Origin: Canna indica
Taxonomy: Eukaryota; Streptophyta; Magnoliopsida; Zingiberales; Cannaceae
Direction of reading: 5' to 3'
Length of the DNA stretch: 64,000 nucleotides
Assembly: GCA_034359265.1 (NCBI GenBank)
Contig: CP136891.1
Coordinates: 49,778,001 to 49,842,000, forward strand
Positions within the stretch are counted from its first letter, which is position 1. Every line of letters begins with the position of its first letter. This document shows, in pieces, positions 31,811 through 43,288 of the stretch. Position numbers and translations under genes: made by a program. The notes beneath the pieces were generated by a model. That model had not been told where the DNA came from, did no database searches, and was given only the letters and a program-made list of their open reading frames with translations.

Positions 31811-33269
31811 GCTCCTCCCCCTTCCTCTTCCTCTTCTATATTTGATATCTTCTTTGAATAATTTGTCATGTTCCAAATTATGCCAATCACGGCATGCTTT
31901 TATAAGTTGAAGTATACATGGAGAGAACAAAGTGTTGAGTTTGCAAAGAAAGCCTCAAAGGAAACTGTCCAAAGAGGATATGCCTAAATTGATCCGGTCA
32001 TTAAAGTTCCAACACTATTGTGCTCATGGGAATAACCCTCTGAGTTCCCAACCTCAACAGATCATTAGATAAGACGGTTGATATATCCGGTTGCATCATC
32101 CACCTTGAACTAAATGCAATCCTATGGGTATTTAAGCGAACATCTGACGAAGCACCAACAAGGAAAACTATGAATTTGATGATCCATCCTCTGGTTAATA
32201 GAGATTTCAAGGTTTTGGAGGAAAGAGATAAAATAGAATAAGCTAGAAGATGCCAAAAAGCATTAGGAGTTGGAAGACCCACGCGAGGCAGCCACCAAGT
32301 ATCCAGTCTCATAAATGGTACAATGGCATTTGCAAAATGAGACTCCAAGGTTCATATGTGTTTATACTTTATACAATTTAAATACTCCTATATTTCTTCT
32401 AATTTTGACATTCAATTAGAGCAGTTTTGACTTAGATTGATATGGATATTAAGTTGGATAAAAGGCTTATTTCTAGGGTGGGAATTTATATGTAAAGGAG
32501 TTGAGAGTTTCAGATTTAATGGTGACAAGTGTTCTGCCCAACTACATGTATTACCAAAATTGAGGTTAGTTGCGGTTGATATTGGATTAAAACTTGGCTT
32601 GTATTACCAAAATCCTCTGACATGATACTCTGTAGATCATATATAGGTAACACTAAGCAGAAACAATAGTATTGGGTTTGTTGGTTTGAGATAAGGGAAA
32701 CTGTAATAAACAATGCTTTAACAAGAGGGAAAGGAATAATGAAATTTACTCTTCATTTTACAAAGAATTGTTTTCATCCTTACTTCACATGACAATGTGA
32801 CATTGGGGATTTCTTCTAAGGAGCTCGCTGAACTATTTTATGAGATTGATTGCTTCTCTATTGACAGTTCACAATTATATCATTTAATAGTAGGAAGAAA
32901 AAGTGTCCAAGCTTCAAGAAGAACATTGCTAAAGGCTTCTCATTCTTGGAGCATTGCACATGGACCAGATCTCAGGCGCAGTCCCTATAACATATTAATT
33001 TACTTAAATATCAAAGATGGCATTGTTAAACAAAGTCTACATGGAAGTCATCTACATATCTTTTTAACTGCATTGTTTTCCTTGAACGGAAAATAGTCCG
33101 CATTGTTTTATTCTAATAAAAAGCTCAATCTTTTTTTATTTGCTTGATTTAGTAGGATTTAATGCTATGGGTATAAAGGGATTTTCTAAAGGAAGTTTAA
33201 AATCCAAACCTATACTAAATTTTGATTATTTGTAATTGGCTGCAAAACCTAACACGCCTACTTGATCAG
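31811..33269. other. CACTA payload of unknown origin
   Basis: AT-rich sequence between the DUF3511 exon and the first VHS exon. A 115-codon open frame on the minus strand (32348-32001) contains ANAIVPFMRLDTWWLPRVG; I recognise no family and do not call it a gene. The rest could be introns of the two captured genes. Confidence 0.5.
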
Positions 33270-36153
33270 GCAGGCAAAAGATGTGGTCAAAGCTGTGAAG
33301 AAGCGGCTGCAACACAAAAACCCAAAGGTTCAATTTTTGGCTTTAATGGTATGTGCAAGTCTGCAAATCCTAACCATATACGTCATTGTGGAGCATATTG
33401 TTTGCATTATGCAGTTTCTCGGTGTGATCACATATATTCTTGTTACTCGATGGTTATCATACAAGAAGAAACTTAAGAGTTTAGTGGGTATTACAGGTCT
33501 TATAAATTTTTGTTACTTCAAAAGGATTGTAAAATCACTGACAGATATTCTTACTTTCTTAGTACACCCATTTCATTTGTGTGATTTGATTGCTTTTTTT
33601 AAGTTCAAGCATGTTAGGACTATCTTTTACTGGTTAGACTGTTCTTCTGAATAGTAAAAAGGGAGGAATTTACCTTAAATGCCTGAATGTTGTGCCAAGT
33701 TACTAATTGTCCATTCTTCTCTTTATAGCTATTAGAGACAATGATTAAGAACTGTGGTGATTATGTGCATTTTCAAGTTGTTGAACATGAAATTCTGCAA
33801 GAGATGGTCAAAATAGTGAGGAAGAAGGTTAGTTTGTTTTCTTCCTCATCCCTGAGTATTATATCTGCTGTATATTTTTATTTGGTTTTTCACTTTTTCA
33901 ACCAGCAGTCATGGAGTATGCATTCTACTAATAGCTGGATGATTATTTTATGCTTGTTCTTTAACATTTGGATGATCTGTGATTAAGCTTGCTTTGTTGT
34001 TTTAGCTATCTTTTTGAGGTATTATAATGTTCACCCTATATTCTAAGTGTAGCATTTTAGTGCAATTATGGCATGTTATGTGCCAGAGTTGACTGTTTTC
34101 AAGAAATACTTCATTATCTTACATAAATTTGTTTAATAACTGAGTAGAGTTTTAATTTAAGTCCTAAAATGAATATATATAAATATACACACACACTCGA
34201 GTGAATTAAATATAAGCCTGATCAAAATGAGCCAAATTTACATATGATCTCTAGTATTATATATTTATACATTATTAATTATAATTTCTGTTATATTGTT
34301 TTGTTATTAATTAAAATCAATTATTATATGATATATTTTGTCGTATATAAATGTTGCGATAGTCTTAATAAATATCTTTTAATCCTTTTCTTCTAAGTCC
34401 CTATTCATTCATCATGCTTTTCCTGCCAATCAACAAATGAATAGTTATTTCTTGTCTATTCCCACACACTGAATCATACAATGAAATATCATTTCATCTC
34501 TTTTCTATTTTATATTTATTCCTATTTCTATTTTAATTTCACTAACCAAACGGAAACTTAGAGATGTGCATACAATACTTGAAATTTATATTTCAGCTTT
34601 GCGGCTAGCAATTCAATCATAAACTAGCAACTCATGTAGTATCCTGCTTTATTGGTTATTTCCATAGGTTCTAATATGTGGACTACTGCTTATAAATAGT
34701 GTTGTAATTGGTCATGTGACATTTTCTTATTCTACTTTTAGGAAAGGAATTTGATAGAATGATTATTTCTCATTTATCCTATACACAGAGATCTGGAGTA
34801 CAGTTCCCAGAATGCCCGCCAGATTCTACTCTAATATTTACTCCTCCTGCACATGCATCACCCACTACCAGACCTCAAGCAGGCTATGGGATGCCCAGTA
34901 ATTCTTCTCTGAGACTTAATGAAACCATGGCATCTGAGATGGCAAATTTGAGGTATCTTTCTGGTTCTGTTATACAATGATGTAGCTGGCTCTATCAATT
35001 TTACTTTTAGATAAAATCTAACTTTTGTTACTACAATAAATCAGTCTGTCAGATTTGGATAGTATGCAGAGCGTGATGGAGCTGTTAAGCGAGATGCTTA
35101 AAGCTGTGAACCCTATTGATCGCGCTGTATGTTTTCTTTTATCATTCTTCATTCATTTTTATGCTTTCATAAAAACATTTTGTATTTATTATGTAATTCC
35201 AATCTGTAGGTTGTTAAGGATGAAGTGATTATAGATCTTGTCAACCAGTGTCGCTCTAATCAAAACAAGCTGATGCAGTCAATCAATTCAATCAGGTATC
35301 TTGCTTATTGTTTACCATTTATCTTCACAATTTGATTGTTGAAGTATTAAAGTATACTAGTATAGTAGCTGCAAGGTAAATTTTAATAGCTCCAAAATCA
35401 AACTCTGGGATTCTTCATCAAATATTATTTGTTTCACTTTTAAAATTTTTGACAGTTTTTTAGGAGTTGGAGTCTTTTAGGCTCATAGCCATATTAAGGT
35501 TGCTTCACGATCACTTGTGAAATGAGGCTCATAGCCATAATTAGGTTGCTTCACGATCACTTGTGAGATGATTATGTTAATGGAAGTAGCCCCTGTAGGC
35601 AGCTGCATATCCTTTTCTAGATCTTCAAAAGGTCTCTTTCGCCAGGTCATCCTTTATCATTCCATAATAGTGGAATGCAATTATCATAATCCTGAAATTA
35701 CTGGCTTCATACAATTTTTCACCTGGTCATAGATTCGTTTTCTTGGTCAGTTGCCTTTAACATATCATCATCTGATTTGGTGTTGATGCCAGAAATTTGG
35801 TTAATGTGGAGCAAGGGATTTGGTTGACTTGCTTACATATCATTATATCCTGTCATAGGATAGAATTTCGTATGTTTGAACTAATTAATTAACTACTAAA
35901 ACTCGTGTATGGTCATGTTGACAGGGATGAGGAGCTTTTGGGTCGAGGCCTCGAATTAAATGATAACTTGCAAAGCTTACTTGCAAAGCATGACGCAATA
36001 GCCTCTGGCTCACCTCTGCCAGCTGACGTATCTGAGGCTATCCCAACTACCTCCAGTCTATTTCAGCCTTTAGTAGTTGAAGTATCTGAATCTACAAGTC
36101 CAAAGACTATCGTTGCACCTCAACCTGCAGCACCAACGTGCACCTTTGGATGA
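33270..36153 (+). pseudogene. TOM1-like (TOL) VHS/GAT gene fragment
   Basis: Six exons with consensus borders are visible: 33270-33348 (QAKDVVKAVKKRLQHKNPKV), 33729-33827 (LLETMIKNCGDYVHFQVVEH), 34789-34952 (RSGVQFPECPPDSTLIFTPP), 35045-35126 (SLSDLDSMQSVMELLSEMLK), 35210-35295 (VVKDEVIIDLVNQCRSNQNK) and 35925-36153 (DEELLGRGLELNDNLQSLLA). The first two are the middle of the VHS domain, the last three the GAT domain. TOL proteins bind ubiquitinated cargo and act as a plant ESCRT-0 substitute. Missing are the exon with the VHS start, the exon normally reading YHVREKILVLIDTWQEA between exons 2 and 3, and the C-terminal tail (early stop after TCTFG). Exon frames are otherwise open, so capture is fairly recent. 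Confidence 0.88.
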
Positions 36154-36394
36154 AGACGGATCATGTGTGAAATGTTTTGAATATTGATCATGTGTTATTC
36201 ATTATTGAATGGATGATAATTTTTGTTGGATGATAAAATAGATGTTTTAAAATATTTTGAATCATACATCAGGAGCTTTAGATTATTGTTGTATGCTATT
36301 TGTTATTTTGGTTTATACAAGTCAAAATATTGTTAATACACGTCAAAATATTGATTTCGGCCTGATTTATTATCTTTTTTTAAAAAAATAAAAA

Positions 36395-36770
36395 ATCTTA
36401 GAGTTTTCGACAAAATTCCGACGACATGTCGTCGGAAATTACCGACGAATCTTTTGCCGGAGACACGTCGGTAAATACAGATAAACTTTAGTCGGTAAGT
36501 CGTCAGTAATTACCGACCACTTTTCGAATATATAATGGTAGGAAAGTAGTCGGTAATTATCGACCACAGTTTTCGACAGCACTTGTAGTCGGTAATTACC
36601 GAGGAGCAACCGACAAAATTTTTGTTGGTAGTTATTGAGGAACTACCGACAGCTTTTCGATTAAAACCTTGGTCGATAATTACTAACAATATTTTTTTGT
36701 CGATAAACTATCAGTACTCGTTTCGACCAAGGTTTTACCGACGCAAATATTAGCCTCGATAACATTACTT
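36395..36770. repeat. CACTA right subterminal repeats
   Basis: Dense CGTCGGAAATTACCGACGA-like words: GTCGGTAATTACCGA and ACCGACAGCTTTTCGA variants follow each other to about 36770, matching the left subterminal motifs. Confidence 0.75.
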
Positions 36771-36880
36771 GTGCATACCAAACACTATATTCTACATTAC
36801 TGACAATCTTTTTAGTGACAATCTATCTGAAAGGTAATCTAGATTGCTTGGTAATCTGAAAAGTAATGCACCAAACACCA
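36771..36880. other. Unassigned junction between CACTA and LTR
   Basis: About 110 bp with GTGCATACCAAACAC near the left and GTAATGCACCAAACACC at the right, perhaps an unrelated small element or filler. The CACTA right terminus should be here but is absent. Confidence 0.45.
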
Positions 36881-37189
36881 CCTAAGTGTTTACTCTAGCA
36901 TACCTAGCAAACTATTACAAATAAAAACAAGTTTAAACAACTCTTAAAATACAATGAAAAGCGCTAAGAATTGAAAGAAAGAACCAATGCTCTTTTCCCC
37001 AAGCCTTCAAGCCTCTAACTCGCCAAGTCGTACAGCTCGAATCAAATCCCGAGTTGAGGAAGAAAGGGCGCTTGAAAAATTCGTTGATGGAAGAACTAAG
37101 CGCAAACAATTGATCTTTTGAAGGCTTAAGAATCTCCTTTGAATGCTCAATTAAGTTTCTAAGAGGTCTTAAAGGAGATAGGTGAGGGG

Positions 37190-37530
37190 TATTTATAACC
37201 CCTTAATCGAACGGTTGTTCAACGGACGAAAAACTAGTCGTTCCCGCCGTTCGGTCGCTTGCCGATCGATCGTCGGTCGACCGATCGATCAATCGCCCAG
37301 CAACCGCTGGCTTTAATCGCTCTATTCGATCAACTGACGGGTCGACCGAATGAGTAGCAATTCTTTCATCCGCAATCCGGTCGGTCGAAGCACCTACTGC
37401 CAATTTTTGGCCTCGGTCCGTCGACCGAAGTAGCCTTCTGTCATTTTTTAACCATCTTCGGTCGACCGAATAAGCTACTACCAATTCTTCAGCCTTGTTC
37501 GGTTGACTGACCGGTCGACCAAACTCTGGC
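37190..37530 (-). promoter_or_regulatory. Copia-A(-) LTR promoter: TATA box and palindromes
   Basis: Minus-strand TATAAATA at 37197-37190 with GGTCGACC-type palindromes upstream at 37250-37530. The plus copy has the same arrangement (42220-42490, TATA 42557-42564). Confidence 0.6.
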
Positions 37531-38379
37531 TGAGGCTGATTTTGTTACATGCTTTTTCATAGGTTTAGTTACCAAGTTTTAACTTGGATAACTTTATAAC
37601 TTGGCTTGGGATAAGATCATCCTATGGGTATATTACGAGATATCTAACCAATCTATACCCGAGCCTTTCTTTGACGTTCTTTTCTTTCGTTTCTTTTATG
37701 ATCTTTTCTTTCGTTTCTCCGCACGAAGTTCGCATGCTTATCGCAACCTCAACCTGAACTCAAAACTTCACACATAGATTAAATACTTGTTTGTTATCAT
37801 CAAAATGAAGATTGAAGCTTAAGAGGAACCCTTAAGCCAACAGTTAGGATGCTAATGCATGATGTGTATTTAGATATAAAAATTTCAGCGTATGAATCTA
37901 TATTTTGCATGAGGAAAGATTTGATTTCGTTGCCATGTATGTTCTTGTTAGAGTTCTTGGGGTTGAAGCTTGAATCTTGATTAAAGATGACATGGATGCA
38001 TGCTAAATCTTGATTAGGAATTATGGTTTGACCTTTGTATGATTTATCTTGATGTCATAAATCTGTTGTGAGGGTAATTAAGGATTTAATCACTCTAATT
38101 TTCGGATTAATTACCTTGACATGTTGAAAACTCAAACTTGCTGGAATTTCATGCTGAAATTGTTAATTCAGGGCTGATTTTGTAATCTCTGTTCTGATGC
38201 GTATAGTTTACTGAACATAGTCGTGTAACCTATCATTTTGACCAAAAAACAAAGTTTGGATCCATAGGTCATACTTTGGAAGTCAGATTCGACATCAGAA
38301 CACCAGTTTTGGGCTCAACAGTACATTGAAATCAAAATCATAAAATAAAATACTAATCTTTGTGATTTCGATTGTTCCT

Positions 38380-38860
38380 GTATTTTCTTGTGGAACAAGT
38401 TCGAACAAATTCGAACAAATATACAGGTTCCACGAGGATGGGAAAATTCCGATTGTTCCTGTGTTTTCTCGTGGAACAAGTTCGAATGGGCAAACCCTGA
38501 TTGTTGTCGAGTTTCTTTTAAGGAATAAGTTCGGATGGGCGAATCCCGATTATTCTTACTTATCTCTTTGGAACAAGTTCGGATGGGTAAATTCCGATTG
38601 TTCCTGTGTTTTCTCGTGGAACAAGTTTGGATGGGCAAATCCTGATTGTTCCTGAGTTTCTTTTAAGGAATAAATTTGGACAGACAAATCTCGATTATTC
38701 CTGTGGCATCTTTATGGGACTAGTTCGGACGGGCGAACCTCGATTGTTCCTGCACGTCTCATGGTGCAAGTTTGAATCAGCAAATCTCGATTGCTCCCGA
38801 GTTTCTTTGTTATAGGATAAGCTCGGATGAGTCAATCCTGATTATCTTAGTAACCCTTGA
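38380..38860 (+). repeat. Hairpin array in gypsy 5' LTR, copy 1
   Basis: Eight or nine units, including GGAATAA/TTATTCT near 38522, GGAACAA/TTGTTCC near 38571 and 38618, and AGGATAA near the end. The first unit is disrupted by a repeated TTCGAACAAA. Confidence 0.78.
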
Positions 38861-39889
38861 GTATGATTTGTTGCCTTAGGGCACGGTAGGCTGAGACTTG
38901 TTGTACTTAACTACTAGAGTGTTGGATGCCTTCGGGCATGTGGTGGCCATATGGCCTGATAGCTAGTGACTCCCTTGTGACTTTATTCCTGTTTGAAATA
39001 GGTGTTTTATCATATGCTATATCTCTGTGTTTGGTTTCTCGTGGGGGTTGGTAGAACAGCTCACTGAGTTCTTTTGATCTCACCTGTTGCCATTTTTTTA
39101 CATAGCCTGACCGGTGAGGTGGGCTGGAGCACTTACGGGTATATTACGAGATATCTAACCAATCTATACCCGAGCCTTTCTTTGACGTTCTTTTCTTTCA
39201 TTTCTTTTATGATCTTTTCTTTCGTTTCTCCGCACGAAGTTCGCATGCTTATCGCAACCTCAACCTGAACTCTAAACTTCACACATAGATTAAATACTTG
39301 TTTGTTATCATCAAAATGAAGATTGAAGCTTAAGAGGAACCCTTAAGCCAACAGTTAGGATGCTAATGCATGATGTGTATTTAGATATAAAAATTTCAGC
39401 ATATGAATCTATATTTTGCATGAGGAAAGATTTGATTTCGTTGCCATGTATGTTCTTGTTAGAGTTCTTGGGGTTGAAGCTTGAATCTTGATTAAAGATG
39501 ACATGGATGCATGCTAAATCTTGATTAGGAATTATGGTTTGATATTTGTATGATTTATCTTGATGTCATAAATCTGTTGTGAGGGTAATTAAGGATTTAA
39601 TCACTCTAATTTTCGGATTAATTACCTTGACATGTTGAAAACTCAAACTTGCTGGAATTTCATGCTGAAATTGTTAATTCAGGGTTGATTTTGTAATCTC
39701 TGTTCTGATGCGTATAGTTTAGTGAACATAGTCGTGTAACCTATCATTTTGACCAAAAAACATAGTTTGGATCCATAGGTCATACTTTGGAAGTCAGATT
39801 CGACATCAGAGCACCAGTTTTGGGCTCAACAGTAAATTGAAATCAAAATCATAAAATAAAATACTAATCTTTGTGATTCCGATTGTTCC

Positions 39890-40365
39890 TGTGTTTTCTG
39901 GTGGAACAAGTTCGAACAAATTCGAACAAATATACAGGTTCCACGACGATGGGCAAATTCCGATTGTTCTTGTGTTTTCTCGTGGAACAAGTTCGAATGG
40001 GCAAACCCTGATTGTTCTCGAGTTTCTTTTAAGGAATAAGTTCGGATGAGCGAATCTCGATTATTCTTAATTATCTCTTTGGAACAAGTTCGGATGGGAA
40101 AATTCCGATTGTTCTTGTGTTTTCTCGTGGAACAAGTTTGGATGGGCAAATCCCGATTGTTCCTGAGTTTCTTTTAAGGAATAAATTTGGACAGACAAAT
40201 CTCGATTATTCCTGTGGCATCTTTATGGGACTAGTTCGGACGGGCGAACCTCGATTGTTTCTGCACGTCTCATGGTGCAAGTTTGGATCGGCAAATCTCG
40301 ATTGCTCCCGAGTTTCTTTGTTATAGGATAAGCTCGGATGAGTCAATCCTGATTATCTTAGTAAC
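39890..40365 (+). repeat. Hairpin array in gypsy 5' LTR, duplicated copy 2
   Basis: The 1511-bp duplicate of the preceding array, with a few substitutions inside units, for example a TTGTTCT arm near 39963. Confidence 0.78.
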
Positions 40366-41031
40366 CCTTGAGTATGATTTATTGCCTTAGGGCACGATAG
40401 GCTGAGACTTGTTGTACTTAACTACTAGAGTGTTGGATGCCTTCGGGCATGTGGTGGCCATATGGCCTGATAGCTAGTGACTCCCTTGTGACTTTATTCC
40501 TGTTTGAGACAGGTGTTTTATCATATGCTATATCGCTGTGTTTGGTTTCTCGTGGGGGTTGGTAGAACGGCTCACTGAGTTCTTTTGAACTCACCTGTTG
40601 CCATTTTTTTTACATAGCCTGACCGGTGAGGTGGGCTGGAGCACTTAGCGTGGCTGGAGGGTAGAGGAGCCACATTGATCTCATAGCAGTCCTAGTTAGG
40701 GGTTGTAGTCAAGTCTTTGGTAGGTTGTCATGCACCTGTGTTTTCGTATTTTGGAGTTGTAGTCCCTTGGGGATATTTATGTCTTTTATTTTAGATTTCA
40801 TTTGTAAATGAATCGTTGAACTTTGATTTATTATTTCCGCACTTTATTGTTTTATTAAACTTGTCTCTAATGAAATCTGATTTGGTTTTCCTTTTCATTG
40901 AAAATAAAACTCAATACATTATTTCCGCTATGTTTTATTTTCATGAGTTGGCATGTGCATGGGTTAGGCTGCGGGGTATAGACACATATACCCTGGCCGG
41001 TCACTTGACCCTGAGTTGGGGCGTGACAATG

Positions 41032-41043
41032 TGGTATTAGAGC
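41032..41043 (+). other. Gypsy primer binding site
   Basis: TGGTATTAGAGC, one mismatch from the initiator-Met tRNA primer site, three bases after the LTR end GGGGCGTGACA. Confidence 0.88.
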
Positions 41044-41242
41044 TTCTGGTTCAGTCTGACTATGACCTGGAGTTGTTACCATATAGGGCATTGCTAGCGT
41101 GTCGGTAAACGGTAGGGTTATGTTATGAGATCAATGGGCTAAGTCTGCCCCTCAGCGCGATTTGTGATTAATTTTGCAAATATGTTAGGGTGAATTAAAT
41201 GGTCTAATTATGATATTTTTCTTTCTTGTCATTCCAGATTGA

Positions 41243-41886
41243 TGGAGGCCTTTAATGCCGCATGGAGCGGTAGTGGCAGCAACTCCAGAAAGCGTCGAGG
41301 CCGAGGCCAGGTCTAGGGTCATGAGAGACCACCGCAGGCCCGGGAGGAGGTGGGACAGGATCCCATGGTTGTGCAGTTGAAGGCCCGAGTGGCTGAGCTG
41401 ACTGAGGCAATTCGCAGGAAGTAGGAATTGAGACAGCAGCCACAACCGGTGCCGACAGCACCCGCAATACCGGAGGTGGTCCAGCTAGTGGCGCTGGTGG
41501 TCAGAGTTCCCAGAGCACCTTCTTATGCAATTTTGTCATATTCAGGCCACCAGAGTATACATGGACAGATCAGTGGGTGGAGGTCACCAGTTTCCTAGGG
41601 GATTGCTATGAGCTGTGCAGGGTGCTCGATTATTCTTCTAAGACGACCGCTCGACTGATCGGGTTACAGCTGAGACCGCAGAGTAGCAGATGCACCTGGA
41701 GGGATCGCAGAGTAGCAAATGCACCACCCCCAACCTGGGAGGAGTTTAGAGTTGCTTTGGTGGAGAAGTACCTACCGTTGAGCATCCGAGATGGGCGGGC
41801 GAAAAAATTCGTGCTACTGCATCAGACCAGCAGTATGTCAGTGATGGACTATGAGATGGAGTTTACTCGACTATCGAAGTACCATC
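41243..41886 (+). pseudogene. gag: Gypsy gag, 5' part
   Basis: From ATG 41243 the reading MEAFNAAWSGSGSNSRKRRG meets a stop near 41315 and another before 41430. The retrotransposon gag domain then reads FLGDCYELCRVLDYSSKTTA, PPPTWEEFRVALVEKYLPLS and SVMDYEMEFTRLSKYH before the copia-A(+) insertion. Capsid-type protein; joined originally to 49775 onward. Confidence 0.82.
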
Positions 41887-43231
41887 TGTTGGCTTAAGGG
41901 TTTCTCTTAAGCCTCGATATTTATTTTAATGATAACAAACAAGTATTTAATCTATGTGTGAAGTTTTGAGTTCAAGTTGAGGTTGCGATAAGCATGTGAA
42001 TTTCGTTCAAACGAAACGAAAGAAAAGACTGTCGAAGAAACGAAAGAAGAAAACGTCAAAGAAAGGCTCGGGTTTAGATCAAGTTGAAATCATGTAATAT
42101 ACCCTTAGGATGATTTTATCCCAAGCCAAATTGTAAAGTTTTCCAAGTTGAAACTTGGTAACTAAACCCATAAAAAAGCATGTAAAAAACTCAAAGTAAA
42201 AATCAGCCTTAGCCTGAGTTCGGTCGATCGAACAAGGCAGAAGTTTGGCAGTAGCCTATTCGATTGACCGGTTGATCGACCGAATGATGCCAAAAAATGG
42301 CAGTAGCCATTCGATTGACCTATCGGCCAATCAAAGTTGGTGAAGCATTGGCGGAAGGTTCATCGGTCGACCGGATGGCAGATCACAAAGTCGACCTAAC
42401 TGCATCGGTCGACCGGATGGATCATAAATACAGTGCAAAAAATACATAGAAAGCTAGCGGTCGATGGGTCGGTCGACCGATGATCGATTGACAAGTGACC
42501 GAACGGCGATAACATCTAGTTTTCTAGCCGTTGAACTGCCCGTTCAGCTGAGGGGTTATAAATACCCCTCACCTAACTTCTTTAAAGCTTCTTAGAGAAT
42601 TAATTGAGCATTCAAGAAGTGATTAGAAGCCTTCAAAGTGATCGATTTGCTGCGCCCTAATCTTCCGTCAAAATCCTCTTCAAGCGCCTGCTTCCCTCAA
42701 CTATGCTAAAACTAGAGTCTATCTTCTGGCAAGTTGAAGGCGTGAAGGCTTGGGAAAAGAGCTATGGTTCCTCTCTCTATTCTTAAGCTCTTTTGCATTG
42801 TATTTGAAGTTTTATTTCAGACTTGTTTTCAATCTGTAATAGTTGTTAGGTGTGCTAGAGAAACACTTAGGGGAAACTTTGTAGAGTTGTGTTTTACCTA
42901 GGTGAATAGGTTTGAGGGGTTCTCAAAGAGGTGAGAAGAGTGTCCTCAATTATATTCAAAGGAAAACACAAGTTCTATAAAGAAGTGGTTAGAAATCCTT
43001 TGTGAGGATCCAAGGTAGTGGAGTAGGCAGTTGGCCGAACCATTATAATTACTCTTGTCTGCATTGCTTTCTTATTTGCTTATTATTGTTCTTAATATTT
43101 GATCACATCCATTGTTAAGAAACACTTGCACTTAATTGAAGACAAATTTGAGTAAAAAGAAAAAATTGATTAAATAGAAAATAGGACAGACACTATTCAA
43201 CCCCCCTTCTAGTGTCGGATTTCATACAACA
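41887..43231 (+). repeat. Copia-A(+) 5' LTR
   Basis: TGTTGGCTTAAGGG to ATTTCATACAACA. U3 has palindromes (42220-42490) and TATAAATA at 42557-42564 inside a small inverted repeat GAGGGGTTATAAATACCCCTC. Confidence 0.9.
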
Positions 43232-43233
43232 AT

Positions 43234-43245
43234 TGGTACCAAAGC
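43234..43245 (+). other. Copia-A(+) primer binding site
   Basis: TGGTACCAAAGC, a two-mismatch version of the initiator-Met tRNA site seen intact in the minus copy. Confidence 0.8.
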
Positions 43246-43288
43246 GAGGTCGTAAGTCAAGATTTAACCATCTTCCCTACAAATTAAG

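Larger units (their letters stand above)
30427..36880 (+). mobile_element. CACTA transposon carrying host-gene fragments (right end lost)
   Basis: It begins CACTACAAGAAAA, the conserved terminus of plant CACTA (En/Spm-type) elements. Subterminal repeats built from GTCGGAAA, TCGACCAAA and TTACCGAC words occur at 30445-30870 and again, inverted in kind, at 36395-36770. The matching right terminus TTTTCTTGTAGTG is not found; about 110 bp of other sequence leads back into the LTR. In place of transposase lie a DUF3511-type first exon and exons of a TOM1-like gene, so it is a Pack-CACTA. The precise right boundary is uncertain. Confidence 0.78.
5414..37842 (-). mobile_element. Copia-A, minus strand, Sirevirus-like, interrupted three times
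   Basis: A Ty1/copia element inserted in the gypsy 5' LTR with perfect TSD GTTAG (5409-5413 and 37843-37847). On the minus strand the order is 5' LTR (37842-30356), PBS, gag, protease, integrase, RT, RNase H, multiple polypurine tracts, and 3' LTR (17338-5414). Integrase before RT defines copia. The long LTRs, coiled-coil gag with CCHC knuckles and repeated AGGGGGAGA tracts fit the Sirevirus (Maximus/SIRE) lineage. It is interrupted by a gypsy solo LTR in the 3' LTR, copia-B' exactly in the polypurine tract and a CACTA element in the 5' LTR. Coding regions carry stops and frameshifts. Confidence 0.9.
30356..37842 (-). repeat. Copia-A(-) 5' LTR, interrupted and partly deleted by CACTA
   Basis: Pieces are 30356-30426 and 36881-37842. 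Compared with the 3' LTR, the bases equivalent to 5496-5785 (290 bp) are missing at the CACTA junction. It includes the TATA box at 37197-37190 (minus) and the GTCGAC palindromes at 37250-37530. Confidence 0.85.
37626..40647 (+). repeat. 1511-bp tandem duplication across copia/gypsy boundary
   Basis: 37626-39136 and 39137-40647 are near-identical direct repeats offset by 1511 bp. Each contains the last about 217 bp of the copia-A(-) LTR, the TSD GTTAG (37843 and 39354) and gypsy LTR sequence up to GGAGCACTTA. Because the copia/gypsy junction is duplicated, the event came after the copia insertion. Confidence 0.9.
2531..41028 (+). repeat. Gypsy 5' LTR, split by insertions
   Basis: The LTR is in three pieces: 2531-3147, 5056-5413 and 37848-41028. 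The last contains an extra 1511 bp from a tandem duplication. Removing the insertions gives about 2645 bp, nearly equal to the 2647-bp LTR of the reverse fragment at 51191-53837. The 3' LTR (1925 bp) is shorter because it has lost most of its hairpin array. Confidence 0.85.

Noticed and set aside
33270..36153. Functional resident TOM1-like gene
   Set aside because: VHS start exon and an internal VHS exon are missing, the tail is truncated, and the exons lie between CACTA subterminal repeats inside a retrotransposon LTR.
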